DNA from: Doryteuthis pealeii
Lineage: Eukaryota; Mollusca; Cephalopoda; Myopsida; Loliginidae
Assembly: GCA_023376005.1 (NCBI GenBank)
Contig: CM042145.1
Coordinates: forward strand, 57,491,496 to 57,555,495
Length of the DNA stretch: 64,000 nt
Direction of reading: 5' to 3'
Shown: positions 30,893 to 41,785 of the stretch, piece by piece
Layout: each line of letters starts with the position of its first letter
Position numbering within the stretch: position 1 is the first letter of the stretch
Position numbers and translations under genes: made by a program
The notes under the pieces: generated by a model
Seen by the model: the letters and a program-made list of their open reading frames with translations, nothing else
Told to the model about the DNA's origin: nothing
Databases searched by the model: none

Positions 30893-32064
30893 TGTATCCC
30901 GTATTGTAAGATACTCGGGACCATTCCTAAAATGGACAAGAGAGGAGCTCCGACAGATGGACCAAAGGACTAGGAAACTGATGACCATGCACAAGGCACT
31001 CCACCCGAGATATGAACGGACAGATTCTATGTGTCAAGGAAAAGCGGGGGAAGGGGTCTGGCCAACATTGAAGACTGTGTAGATACGGCAATCCGAGCAC
31101 TTGACGAATACACTAACAACAGTAAGGAAAGACTAATTGCAGTAGCCAAGAAAAGCAAATGCAACACAGTGACAAACAGAAATATATCAAAAAATAAGAA
31201 AACAGAAATGGGAAGAAAAACAACTACATGGGTACATTAAGTGCTAAACTCAGTAAATATAACATCAGAAGACATGGACATTGCTAAGAAAAGGAAACCT
31301 CGAAAGACAAACCGAATCCCTTATAATTGCAGCACAAGACAATGCTATTAGAACAAACTATATAAAGGCAAAAATAGATAAGACACAGCAGAATAGCAAG
31401 TGTATAATGTGTGGAAATAGAGACAAAACAGTCAATCATATAATAAGCGAATGCAGCAAACTAGCACAAAGAGAGTACAAGACTAGGCAAGACTCTGTGG
31501 GAAAGGTGATCCACTGGGAACTGTGCAAGATATTCAATTTTCACCATACAAGCAAATGGTATATGCACAAACCTAAACCTGTCCTATAGAACGAGACGCA
31601 CAAAATCTCCTGGTATTTCGAGGTACAGACGGATCACCTAATCCCGGCCAGGAGACTGGACCTAGTATTAATTGACAAGAAAAAGAGAACCTGTCATCTC
31701 GTGGATTTTGCTGTCCCAGTCGACCACCGAGTGAAAATGAAAGAAAGCGAAAAGATAGACAAATACTTAGACTTTGCCAGAGAACTGAGGAAGCTGTGGA
31801 ACATGAAGGTGAAGGTCGTACCAATTGTAATTGGTGTCATTAGAACAATCCCCAAAGCTCTGGAAAAGAATTTGGGTGAACTGTAAATCAGAGGTTGAAT
31901 CGAGACCATCTAAACACTGCACTGTTGGGATCGGCTAGAATACTCAGAAGAGTCCTGGAGACCTGAGGAGACTTGCTGTCACTCAGCCTCCAGTGAACCA
32001 CCAGCTACGGCAGGTGTGAAAAACTAAAATAATAATAATAATAATAATGATAATAATAATAATC
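30893..32064 (+). pseudogene. NLR-2 non-LTR retrotransposon, 3' third of ORF2
   Basis: Successive frames give a coherent series typical of the C-terminal region of non-LTR retrotransposon ORF2. It starts VRYSGPFLKWTREELRQMDQ (30906-30965). Later come RTRKLMTMHKALHP, LRKGNLERQTESLIIAAQDN, then a CX2CX8HX4C zinc knuckle (CIMCGNRDKTVNHIISEC, about 31400-31455). Further on are VDFAVPVDHRVKMKESEK, YLDFARELRKLWNMKV and VVPIVIGVIRTIPKALEK. A TAA at 31883-31885 is premature relative to the 3' homologies, which continue to about 31966. At least three frameshifts separate the pieces. The UTR ends gtgtgaaaaac and then an (AAT)n tail (32034-32064). It is 5'-truncated and dead. Confidence 0.85.
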
Positions 32065-32514
32065 CCTCGTAAACAATCATAGCTTTGTCAAACTACCACT
32101 CAGCTAATATCTGTAACAAACCAAGAAAAAAAAAAAGAAAGTATATTGATACTGACGAGAAGGTTCAACCTCTACTGCCATATCACTATCACCAGCCTTT
32201 GACAATGTGAAACATAATTAAATAGGAAGCATTACTTTCGGAAATATTCTTGTTTTCGTTCATTGCGTGTTGCTGTCAATTTTATTATGCTCTCTTTATT
32301 TGTTGTAGTTTCCATGTAAATGAATAGGAGGCTTTACTTTCAGAAGACACATTTTATATTAGTGGTTAATATTTAGCAAAATAGTGTTCTGTAGCTGAAA
32401 ACTTGCTCTATTTGTATTATATAAAAACATAATGAAATAGAATGTAACGAATTCTGTGGTGTAATATGTTTCAATGTTATTTTTTAAAACATTTTTCTTT
32501 GATGTGATAAATTT
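32065..32514. other. Unannotated AT-rich stretch
   Basis: No recognised family. Confidence 0.4.
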
Positions 32515-32680
32515 GGAAACTTAAATGTTTTTAATGGACTTATTAACATAAGCGTATCTGAAGCTCGCTGGTACCTCAAATTTTAGTTTGTAACTCAAAG
32601 CAAAAAAATTGGCCGAGTGACAGCTTGTAATTAGGAAAACTCGTAAACTGGGACAATCGTAAGTCAAGGTATATGCTTTA
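32515..32680 (-). mobile_element. MITE-M half copy
   Basis: The minus strand matches one end of MITE-M at 60771: accttgacttacgattgtcc, gacagcttgtaatt-type text, aaaaaattggccgagtgac on plus and agcgtatctgaagctcgct. It stops at the centre of the element. Confidence 0.6.
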
Positions 32681-32951
32681 CACTTGGACGTAGAATCGAC
32701 ACGTGGAAAACAAATCTGTACTGAACAGATGTTAAACAATTTTAACGGATCGTTTCATATTTGTTGGCATGTCAGTTGAAAAACTTGGAATTGTGGGAAA
32801 ACACGTATTCTCAAGCACGTTAAAAAAAAAAATCTAATGTCACAGCTCGGTCTTAAACCACCCGTTTGGTCAGTTTGCCTCAAAATTCTAAATACCCTGA
32901 TAATATAAACATAGGTACCCGGCATTGCCCGAAAGAAAATAGATAAATAAA

Positions 32952-32974
32952 CATTACAAAACTTTAATATATAC

Positions 32975-33017
<43 letters not shown>

Positions 33018-33040
33018 TAAGTATATATTAAAGTTTTGTA

Positions 33041-33078
<38 letters not shown>
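32952..33078. repeat. Perfect inverted repeat around (AT)n
   Basis: Arms attacaaaactttaatatat + acttaat (about 32953-32980) and its complement (about 33015-33042) are perfect over 27 bp and enclose an AT run. A second AT run follows at 33044-33075. All of it can form one long cruciform. Confidence 0.9.
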
Positions 33079-33079
<1 letters not shown>

Positions 33080-33617
33080 GTATCCAAAACTTGGTAGTGA
33101 GGGATGATTCTATATGTGATTTCTAATATACACTGTATTATTATTGTATGATCCAGCATGTATAAATACAGTGAATCTTTAAATCACTAAAGAGAGCTCA
33201 AAGTATAATAAAATTTTTAGATTATATACAGAGCAATATTTATCTTAGAAAGGAAGGAAAAACTCAACACCGTAATTCCATGATAAATTTATTTCGACCA
33301 AAATTGGGGCCTATATAAATCTAAGTTGATTTAATATAGCTCCCCAAAATCCAATCTCATCAGATGGAAGATCAGGTTATTTGAATTGCACAACTGAAAA
33401 ATTTTACTTCTCAAAAAAATAAAATTTAAAAAAATTGTTTACATTGTAAGACTGTCACCATGGTGACAGGAAGTCAAATGAGAAAAAAGGATACACTTCG
33501 AGTTCTGGCTTCTTGGGGGGGATGGTAGTCAGACAAAATTAAACTATGAATTAAACTATTGAATGAATCTAAACAACAAGTATAGAGAAGAATAAAACAA
33601 AAAATTATATAAAAAAT

Positions 33618-33619
<2 letters not shown>
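33079..33619. other. Unannotated stretch
   Basis: No recognised gene or repeat. Confidence 0.4.

Positions 33620-33670
<51 letters not shown>
33620..33670 (+). repeat. (TA)n microsatellite
   Basis: About 25 TA units directly left of MITE-T. Confidence 0.95.
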
Positions 33671-33672
<2 letters not shown>

Positions 33673-33674
33673 TT

Positions 33675-33793
33675 ATGTTAAAAAAAGTATCGAGATTCTT
33701 TGTACTTTTTGGCACACCTTGTATTCTGAAAAAATTAACATGCCATTCTTTGTTCATTTCTTTCTTGGTAAATACAGCTTCGAACTATGACAC

Positions 33794-33805
<12 letters not shown>
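33675..33805. mobile_element. MITE-T partial copy
   Basis: aaaagtatcgagattctttg, ggcacaccttgtattctgaa, then ttcatttctttcttggtaaa and tatgacacacctt: one inverted unit of the family at 18566 and 59064, flanked by TA runs on both sides. Confidence 0.7.
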
Positions 33806-33850
<45 letters not shown>

Positions 33851-33855
33851 TATAA
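33798..33855 (+). repeat. (TA)n microsatellite
   Basis: TA run with one slip near 33842. Confidence 0.95.
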
Positions 33856-33856
33856 G

Positions 33857-34015
33857 AAAAGTCGTCGGGGTGGCCTAACATCGGTATGAGATAGACAGCG
33901 AGGGAGTATGTTCCCTTTTCAATAGCGCTAGACCAAATAGATTGTTTTGGCATCTGAGGTGGAGCGCCACACCTACCATCAGCTCCTCATCTTATCGTAA
34001 TCGGACACTCTAACT
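33857..34015 (-). mobile_element. SINE-C, 5'-truncated
   Basis: Distal part on minus: gtcgtcggggtggcctaaca, acagcgagggagtatgttcc and ttgttttggcatctgaggtg, then accatcagctcctcatc. The head is absent. Confidence 0.75.
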
Positions 34016-34084
34016 AGCACTTGTACTTTTATCGGTACTTGAACGTTAATCTTGCTTTCTTATGTAATTATTCAAAAATACATT

Positions 34085-34225
34085 CGATAGAGCATCCGCC
34101 TAGGAACAACAAGGTTCCGCGTTCGATACCCACCATCACCAACGCAGGGAATGAGCAGTACAGCTTGGACCTGTGCAGTAAAAAGGGGGCTGATGGTAGG
34201 TGTGGCGTTTCATCTCTTCTATTTC
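34085..34225 (+). mobile_element. SINE-C, partial
   Basis: gatagagcatccgcctagga, ggttccgcgttcgatacc (box B), gagcagtacagcttggacc and gctgatggtaggtgtggcg. Box A is cut off at the left. Confidence 0.75.
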
Positions 34226-34249
34226 ACAACTATGTAAAATATGTCATCT

Positions 34250-34385
34250 AGTCTGGCAACCAAACTAAGAGAAGGTCAACCCTGAATTCAAAACCAGGTC
34301 GACATCAGGGCTAGCAAATCCATCCTGTAAAACTTACTTAGAACTGAAACAGTGTCACCTCTACTTATGTGGTGAGGCTGCGATC
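34250..34385 (+). mobile_element. SINE-A 3' part
   Basis: gtctggcaaccaaactaaga, gaattcaaaaccag, cctgtaaaacttacttag and tgtcacctctacttatgtgg (T2-like). The head is missing. Confidence 0.55.
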
Positions 34386-34689
34386 ATATACTTCACAAGT
34401 AATTTACAAGTTGTGTTAGAATCATATTCATTTTGGAGTCCTCTACGAGAAGAAGAAAAAACGCAATAGAATATTTAAATTGCTAGAAATGTTCTATTTT
34501 GTAGTGAATAAATGAGGTTTCTGGTCCATTTGCAATTTTAATCATCTGTAAAAGTAATAAAATTAGGATTAAACCAAATATATAAAATAGTACATTAACC
34601 CTGACATAAATTAGGATCAACACTGACCTAGATACAGTATGTGCATGGGGTCTTATTTTTTATGTACTTACATTCTAAAGCTACGCCCG

Positions 34690-34690
34690 T

Positions 34691-34741
<51 letters not shown>
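34690..34741 (+). repeat. (CA)n microsatellite
   Basis: About 26 CA units. The phrase cttacattctaaagc lies just left (34668) and again at 34909. Confidence 0.95.
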
Positions 34742-34744
<3 letters not shown>

Positions 34745-34930
34745 CATGATGTTACTGTAAGTTAGTACTATGGTGCTCTGGGTCAGTAATGAAGATGCTT
34801 CGGCACAGAGACCATTCCTGGCATCAGAATCATCTTATGAAGGCTTTGTTAGTCACACTTGTTTTTTTAATGTTATTTTACATCATATGTATATGATATT
34901 ATGTGTGCTTACATTCTAAAGCCATATGTG

Positions 34931-35268
34931 TACAGGTTGTTTAAAATTTTGTTATATTATTCAATATTTACATGTTGTTACAGAAAAATTGATATAATTT
35001 TGTAATTTAATAACTTGATTAATTCTCGTTCAAATGATTTCAGGTTTTATTAGCTCGTGTAGAAACAGTTAAAAATTCTATTCTTAATGTTTTATGTCTT
35101 TTTCCTTTCGCGTATAGAAATGCCATTCATTGGGAAAGAAAATGGGTTTAAACATTAAACATATAATTTTGAGTTGCTTCTACACATGCAATTAAAATTT
35201 GAGAACATTTAAACAAGAATGGTCAAGTAATTAGATTACGAAATTATATATTTTTTCTGAAAACGTAC
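34931..35268. mobile_element. MITE-S, copy 1
   Basis: Ends tacaggttgtttaaaatttt and ttttttctgaaaacgtac are imperfect inverted repeats. Further inverted blocks inside include gtttaaacattaaacatat. It aligns with 51314-51749 minus the nested SINE. TA at the ends suggests a mariner-type mover. Confidence 0.65.
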
Positions 35269-35271
35269 GCA

Positions 35272-35284
35272 CGCACACACACAC

Positions 35285-35336
<52 letters not shown>

Positions 35337-35339
35337 TAT

Positions 35340-35391
<52 letters not shown>
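35272..35391 (+). repeat. (CA)n(TA)n(GA)n compound microsatellite
   Basis: CA, then TA with one slip, then GA, over about 120 bp. Confidence 0.95.
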
Positions 35392-35393
<2 letters not shown>

Positions 35394-36058
35394 TGGGGGT
35401 TCCACATATGCTTCTTAATTAGATGAAAATGGCAAGGCGTATATATTCTAACAAAAAGGTTAACTAAGAGAAAGTATTGAAAAATTATAATATACTTGTA
35501 ATTAGCGCTCGTTTTGAATAAAGCATGATAAAATGAATAGATAAATGTTTAGATATATCTCAGAAATCCTATCCCATCAACTGGTAAAGTCTGAGTTGAG
35601 GTGTTGATATTCGTTCGTATCTGATTGGTGAGATCCGGGCTGTTAATGAGTATCTGAGATGTAACCATTTCATTTAATATTCTATGCAGATTATCTGGAG
35701 TTGTTTGTAGCTAAAATGTGTGTTTCTCTTTAAGGAAATATTGCAATTATATATCTATACTAAGTCTGTGTTTGTATTTTTTTCTTCATAAATTCTTAGC
35801 CCAAATTGACACGAGTGCATGTTATATACAAATATTACGATGATGAATGCATGTACTCAAACTAGAATTGGTATATTTGTAATAATACAATAATTTAGTC
35901 ATTTCACTTCTGAAAAATACAATCGCCTCTCAGCATAAAGTACATGTATCCATATACAAATGTATATGTGTACATACGTGTACAATGTGTATGTACAGTG
36001 TACATACACAACACATAGATGAATAATCCTGCTTCTCATCTATACTATTCTGTTTAGA
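35392..36058. other. Unannotated stretch
   Basis: No gene recognised. Alternating tgtacatac/gtacaatg text lies at 35940-36010. Confidence 0.4.
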
Positions 36059-36232
36059 AGTTATCTTCAATTCTCTGAATTTCTGAGATGAGGCTTGATA
36101 ATTAGCATTATTTGGATTATTCGGACTACTATCCTCATCTTTATTGTTATCTGTACAAACGAAATGTTGTACAAATAACAATAAAGATGAGGACAATAGT
36201 CCGAATAATCCAAATAATACTAGTTATCTTCA
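36059..36232. mobile_element. Penelope-like fold-back element, short copy
   Basis: The 11-bp phrase agttatcttca occurs at 36059-36069 and 36222-36232, a clear target-site duplication. The insert (36070-36221) is a long hairpin: attatttggattattcggac and its near-complement flank tgtacaaacgaaatgttgta. The hammerhead-like part and the gggaacctt centre are deleted. Confidence 0.7.
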
Positions 36233-36368
36233 TGTCTAATTCCTAATGTCTTTTCTCTAGCATTTTCTTCTTGCATCTTCTTCCTCTTCTTCTTCTTCAG
36301 ATCACACCAGAAAGGAGATTAAGATGTAGCAAATATGACACCTGCTATAAAAATTCTCTATCCCCATC

Positions 36369-36370
<2 letters not shown>

Positions 36371-36428
<58 letters not shown>
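36371..36428 (+). repeat. (CT)n microsatellite
   Basis: About 28 CT units. A further pyrimidine-rich but non-repetitive stretch runs to about 36770. Confidence 0.95.
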
Positions 36429-36892
36429 GCTCCTTACCTCCTACCCGCTTTCTCTCTCTTTCTCACGGCTTATCTTCTTTAGTATCTCACCTTACTAATC
36501 TCAATTCTATACAGAGTAATGAGGAATACAATTGTTAGCATTACTCACTTGAAGCTAAACAGAAAATAACAACGTATGTTATACTACTTAATCTCTCTCC
36601 CTCACTTTTTCTCTTTTCAACTTTCATTTTTCCTCTTTGTAGTCTTCTCCCTTTTCTGTGATGCAGACTTTGTGTCTACTCTCTTTTACAAATTCTCTTT
36701 TCTAATTATTCGATATTCAATTCTTCCTCTTCTCATCTTTCATTCCTTCTTATCTTTTATTCACACAAGTGATTTATAATGATTTCAGTCGTCTGTTGCT
36801 CCTGCATTCTCAACTCACCAACACAGCAGATATCACCATCTTGAATCCATAGACAAACGGAAGTAATGGTTCATATATAGTCAATCCGATAT

Positions 36893-37019
36893 AGTTATTT
36901 ACTAAGCTTAGCTTAGATGTGACACAAGGCCAGAAGTATGGGGTGCCCAATGAGAATGAAACTCACTAACAATGGTCTGCGAATCTAGCTTACTAACCAT
37001 TACACCACTTGAGGTGCCC
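36893..37019 (-). mobile_element. SINE-B (T4 tail) inserted in the tandem region
   Basis: Minus strand: gtgtaatggttagtaagcta (box A), gtgagtttcattctcattgg (box B region), ccatacttctggccttgtg and taagctaagcttagtaaata (T4). Confidence 0.8.
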
Positions 37020-38089
37020 TATAAGCAATCCCATGTAAACCCATTCAAATATATCTGTGATTTTTCACAGGTACTAACTAGATAGACTACACTATTTAAT
37101 TTTTCTTTCCTTGCTATAATTTTCTATACTTTTGTCTTCTTCCTTCTTTCCATCATTTTGTGTTCATTCTCTCATCTTTTCCAATAAATACTTTCAGTTT
37201 TTTTCAAAAGATTTTAATGCACCACTAGTCTCAACTGACCACCATTTTGAATCCATTGATTAACAAAAGTATCAGTTTATATATAAGTAACCCCAAAATT
37301 TATGATGGGTACTATACTTGTATACTTATAATAGATATAGACACACACACACAAGTGTCTGTGTGTGTGGGGGGGGGGCGTAGACATGAAGTCAAAGGCG
37401 CTTGGTAACTGACAGTTTCTCGCCTATGCGATTTTAAAATTTCATATATGTTAGGAAAACGAAAGTTTTTGCCGTTTGCTGCTGATTGCCAGAAATTGCC
37501 GATCTTTCTCGATGAGATTTCGTTTTTCCCGTCAAATCGAAGTTGTTTTTTGTGACGATCGCTAAAATTTTCCTGTAGATTTCAAATATTAAGTATTGAA
37601 TTTAAACGTTTTTATTTCTTTCTGCCAGGTAAATTAACCTTTTTATCTTTTTTTTCTTCCTTTTCTGTTAAAGTTAATTTCTAGGTTGAAGCCATTGATT
37701 AACAAAAGTATCAGTTTATATGTAAGTAATCCGAACATTTATGTTGGGTACTATAGTAGTATATTTATAATAGATATAGACAACTGTGAATATGAAATAG
37801 TTAATACATCCATACAAGTTATGATCTAAATCCGAAGCTTTAAATATTTTAGATTCAAACATTTACGATTTAAATTAAGGTCTGTGCACAACTAAGCGAC
37901 TTATATAATAAATAAATGTTGTCTTGACGTCTAGACTATTGTCTTAACATCTAAGGAATTTCAAAGGGTTTTGGTTGCCCGATGTTCCTACATTCCCAAT
38001 GCTCCAATAAACATATACCATCATCTTCGACATGACCAGAAGTGTCAATCCATATTTTAATAATCTTATCATTTGTGATAGGAACCATG

Positions 38090-38092
<3 letters not shown>

Positions 38093-38142
<50 letters not shown>
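38093..38142 (+). repeat. (AT)n microsatellite
   Basis: About 24 AT units followed by a G-run. Confidence 0.95.
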
Positions 38143-38144
<2 letters not shown>

Positions 38145-38358
38145 GGGGGTCACAGCGTGTTTTATCAATAATAAACTGATGTCTAGACATTTAGTCTATT
38201 GTCTAAACACCAAATGATTTTAAATCATTTTAGCCAAGGGATGCCCCTGCATTTTCAACTCACCTATAGAACTTATGCTACCATCTTCGACATATAGACG
38301 AGTGGAAGGGTCAATACATATCTAAATAATCTTATCATTTGTAATAGAATCTATGCTA

Positions 38359-38522
38359 GTATATATATATATATATGTGTACACACACACACACACATAT
38401 ATATATATGTATACACACACAACACACACACACTATGTATACACACACACACACACACACACATATGTATACACACACACACACACATATGTATACACAC
38501 ACACACACACACACATATGTAT

Positions 38523-38574
<52 letters not shown>
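38359..38574 (+). repeat. Compound (AT)n / (CA)n higher-order repeat
   Basis: Over 210 bp, runs of CA alternate with the spacer tatgtata about every 22-34 bp, at both ends joined to TA runs. Nearly every base alternates purine and pyrimidine. Confidence 0.9.
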
Positions 38575-38577
<3 letters not shown>

Positions 38578-39119
38578 TTTAGTTCATCAAAGGTGTTTTA
38601 ATATAATTATGATACAATAGTTGTGGTTTGAATACATGACATTTGGCTTGGTATGTTATCTGGTTACATTTGACATTTGAAGTTTGAAACACTTTTCCTG
38701 TGCATGGTTAGTGTATTATACTTATTGCCAATAAATTGCAACTTGTTAGGAAACAACTGATTACGTTCGACTTAAACAAATATTTTAAGAATTATGTTTT
38801 ACATAAATAGCAGTACAATAGGGTAAGATCGAAATGTTCAGAAAATCAGGTGGGTACATAATAGAATAAAACTCACTCGCTGAAAACCTTACAAATTACA
38901 GGACATGCCACAAGGTCAGGTTATGGCGAGACTTGCAGGATGCAAATGCATGTGTCAGAAGTAAAACTTGTCCGACCCTCCTTATGTTTATGCCTTAAGT
39001 CATCCTCTTTGTCTTGTCAGACCGCCTAAAGACTATTTAATCAAGTGTACGTTATACTTGACCTAGTGTCAACAAAGTTTGCTCAAATGCTGATACTGAC
39101 GCCTCATATATCGTTATAC
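38575..39119. other. Unannotated stretch
   Basis: No recognised gene. It could hold decayed upstream sequence of the gypsy relic that starts at 39289, but I could not show that. Confidence 0.35.
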
Positions 39120-39190
39120 CTTTATATTTACCCAAACCCTTCGCCACGGGCAAGATACGGCACGGCTATAATTCAAGATAAGTCAATATT
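39120..39190 (-). repeat. SINE tail T2 fragment
   Basis: tatttacccaaacccttcgc, cacgggcaagatacgg: the T2 tail on the minus strand. Confidence 0.5.
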
Positions 39191-39288
39191 TACTAAATCA
39201 TAACTGATCAGGGCCTGCTATCAAATTCCAGTAGAGCCCGATCAAATTCCGAAAACTACAATAATAACGCAATTTGGGTTGTTCGATT

Positions 39289-39955
39289 TTACGCGTGCTA
39301 TTTGGTCCAAGAAACGCAGCGCAGTCTTTTAAAATGTTTATCAGCCACGTATTAAATGGGTTACATTTCGTCTGTGCCTATGCATACGATGTTCTCATAG
39401 CCAGTTCCTCTATAAAGAAACACATCAAGCATGTATTCAGGTAGAGCACCTTTGGTCGCAAACTGCTCACAGCCTATTCGACTGTCCGCTACTTTCGATA
39501 TTTGTTGGAAGGGCGGATTTCTACTTAACAACAGACCACAGCTCTTGTTGGGCGCAATTCACTTCAGATATCCAATTCAACAAAGGGGGACATACCCGAT
39601 TACCACTTGGATCTATCCCGTCTCCTAATGGGTGGTTTGCATATGTGCATATAGACACCATTGGACCCCCCTTATGTAAGAGACATACTTCTTTTGTGGA
39701 TATGCTTATAGCCAGGATGTCGAACTTCGTGAGCAAACCTCCTGCACAGAGTAAAAGGGCCATATATGTGCGTAAACTCCTGCAGTCATACACACATGTT
39801 TTTTATACGTGAGTTTGCTAAGTCCCATGCATTGCAACCATCTTATTGAGGACCCTTTAAAATCCTCAAAAGACACCGAAAATATTTTGAGGTTCAAATA
39901 AAAAATAAAATTCAGAACATTGTTGTGGACAGGTTGAAACCCGCCTCTTTGTATG
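39289..39955 (+). pseudogene. Ty3/gypsy pol relic with internal deletions
   Basis: Four pol segments appear in the right order. At 39289-39444 is reverse transcriptase: FGPRNAAQSFKMFI, then AYAYDVLIASSSIK where the catalytic YxDD should be, so the first Asp is lost; a TAG follows at 39442. At about 39582-39670 is the integrase entry: GGHTRLPLGSIPS and FAYVHIDTIGPP, with the first catalytic Asp. Next comes RAIYVRKLLQSYTHVF, normally near the integrase C-terminus. At 39850-39949 is FKILKRHRKYFEV and DRLKPAS, the classic end of gypsy integrase. RNase H and most of the integrase DDE core are missing. No LTR is visible nearby. It is non-functional. Confidence 0.85.
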
Positions 39956-39960
39956 GCACA

Positions 39961-39962
<2 letters not shown>

Positions 39963-40014
<52 letters not shown>

Positions 40015-40073
40015 CCACTCCACCACACACACACACACACAAATATATATATATATATATATGGCCACTCCAC

Positions 40074-40105
<32 letters not shown>
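39963..40105 (+). repeat. Duplicated compound microsatellite
   Basis: TA run, then ccactccaccacaca with a CA run, then again TA run, ccactccaccacaca and CA run, ending in TA. The unique ccactccacc spacer shows a duplicated module rather than simple slippage. Confidence 0.9.
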
Positions 40106-40107
<2 letters not shown>

Positions 40108-40110
<3 letters not shown>

Positions 40111-40208
40111 GATATATTGAAAAAACAAAAGATGTTTACAAATGCTTGTGATCATCAGGAGAGAATCCCAAGCATTTGTAAACATCATTTGTTTTTTTCA
40201 ATATATCA
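40108..40208. repeat. Hairpin element (38-bp arms)
   Basis: gatatattgaaaaaacaaaa plus gatgtttacaaatgctt (from 40110) is opposed by its near-perfect complement at 40171-40208, with a loop of about 23 bp. Confidence 0.9.
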
Positions 40209-40242
40209 AATTCACACTGTCGGATTAATTTCCTTTTATTTT

Positions 40243-40258
40243 ACACACACACACACAC

Positions 40259-40303
<45 letters not shown>
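40243..40303 (+). repeat. (CA)n(TA)n microsatellite
   Basis: A short CA run then a TA run. Confidence 0.95.
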
Positions 40304-40304
<1 letters not shown>

Positions 40305-40440
40305 CTAAATTGAGTCAGATACTACCTACCTAGGTTTCACCTGAAGGATCTTCAAGAAAATACTGACTATGTGAGTCAGTATTATTATGAAGAGCCCCTC
40401 GGTGAAACCAAAGTAGGTAATATCTGCCTCAATTTAGGTT
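40304..40440. repeat. Imperfect hairpin element (about 42-bp arms)
   Basis: ctaaattgagtcagatacta, ctaggtttcacc (left arm, about 40304-40345) opposes ggtgaaaccaaagtaggta and ctgcctcaatttag (right arm, to 40436). A smaller hairpin, actgact.atgtgagtcagta, sits in the loop. Confidence 0.8.
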
Positions 40441-40565
40441 TTCTATATTTTGCTTTACTTAGTGTATTGAGCACTTCTTTTTTACATGTCAGCTTAGTCA
40501 AATTTTTCGGTGATTTTACTTTTTGCCGGTCGTTTTGGTGCAGATTGTTTCTTTGTTTTGTTTTT

Positions 40566-40566
<1 letters not shown>

Positions 40567-40608
<42 letters not shown>

Positions 40609-40673
40609 ATACAATACATATATATATATATATATTCATCAAACCCATTATGTAATATGAGATTCCCAATCCC

Positions 40674-40762
<89 letters not shown>

Positions 40763-40775
40763 TGTGTGTGTGTGT
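40567..40775 (+). repeat. Clustered (TA)n, (CT)n, (TG)n microsatellites
   Basis: Two TA blocks (40567-40635), unique text, CT (40675-40699), TA (40700-40758) and TG (40760-40774). Confidence 0.95.
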
Positions 40776-40899
40776 TAGATGTCTGCAAAAGTTTTTTTTT
40801 AATTCCAGTGCTTAGTTTGAAAATTAGAGACTAAGTACACAGTAAAAACGGTTTTGTTGGGTTTTTTTATTTTATAAAATTGCGGTAAAAATTGCACAT

Positions 40900-41075
40900 A
40901 GAAAGAAAGATGGTGGTCCAAATGTCATGACTTTTGCACCACCCTGTATATGAAAAATCGGGGATAGATAGAAGATTGAAACAGAGTGAGAAACAGACAT
41001 GCCTGACATTTTCAAGAAAAATTTACTGATTGGGACCGAAGTTGTGACTTTTGGGTCACTCCATAAACACATACG
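40900..41075 (-). repeat. Possible mariner-type terminal fragment
   Basis: catgacttttgcaccaccct at 40926 and gtgacttttgggtcactcc at 41043 look like terminal-repeat text (acagggtggtgcaaaagtca on minus). No transposase is present. Low confidence. Confidence 0.3.
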
Positions 41076-41093
41076 GGTGCGCATTTATATATA

Positions 41094-41223
41094 TAAAGAC
41101 TAGGTTCTTTGGCCTAGGCAACTACTCTAAGAGTGAGAAAACTCTGAATTCAAACCAGCTACACTACGCTTAAAAATCGACCTTTTGTCACACCCTGATC
41201 GTTACGGAGGGGTTGACTAAACA
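41094..41223 (+). mobile_element. SINE-A 3' part with T2 tail
   Basis: ggcctaggcaactactctaa, gaattcaaaccagctacact, tgtcacaccctgatcgttac, then ggaggggttgac. The head is absent. Confidence 0.6.
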
Positions 41224-41246
41224 CACACACACACACACACACACAC

Positions 41247-41335
<89 letters not shown>
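41220..41335 (+). repeat. (CA)n(TA)n(GA)n compound microsatellite
   Basis: Same CA-TA-GA order as 35272. Confidence 0.95.
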
Positions 41336-41338
<3 letters not shown>

Positions 41339-41662
41339 TCTTCAGACATTTTTAATTAAATATGACAGACAAGGATTGTTTATTTATTCCTCCTCACCTA
41401 CCAGCAAGTAAAATGTCCCAAATATGGATCCAAGCCCAATAAAACTGTCCCAAGTTTTTTTTTTTACTTACAGTTCGGCTACTTTCCATAGTCAAAGGTA
41501 CTTCAACAGAAAAAAAAAGTTTTGGACAGTTTCTTTTTATGCAGCCTTGATCTATATTTGCGGTACTGGTAGGAAAAGGAGAAGAACAAAAAAAGCCTGA
41601 ATAAAGAATCCTTGTATGTCATATTCAATGAAACATGTCTAAAAGAAAAGACGTACACATGC
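41336..41662. other. Unannotated stretch
   Basis: No recognised gene or repeat. Confidence 0.4.

Positions 41663-41785
<123 letters not shown>

Larger units (their letters stand above)
36780..38360 (+). repeat. Diverged tandem-duplication region
   Basis: Several phrases recur in order. The phrase aacaaaagtatcagtttata is at 37262 and 37700. The phrase ctattgtct.aaca is near 37935 and 38194. The phrase cctgcattctcaactcacc is at 36801 and, in variant form, 38247. The phrase taatcttatcatttgtgata is near 38061 and 38326. Spacing is about 260 bp between the last units and about 440 bp between the earlier ones. Confidence 0.65.

Noticed and set aside
39706..40188. 160-codon minus-strand open frame
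   Set aside because: It runs through TA/CA microsatellites and the antisense of the Ty3/gypsy relic; the plus strand carries the real homology.
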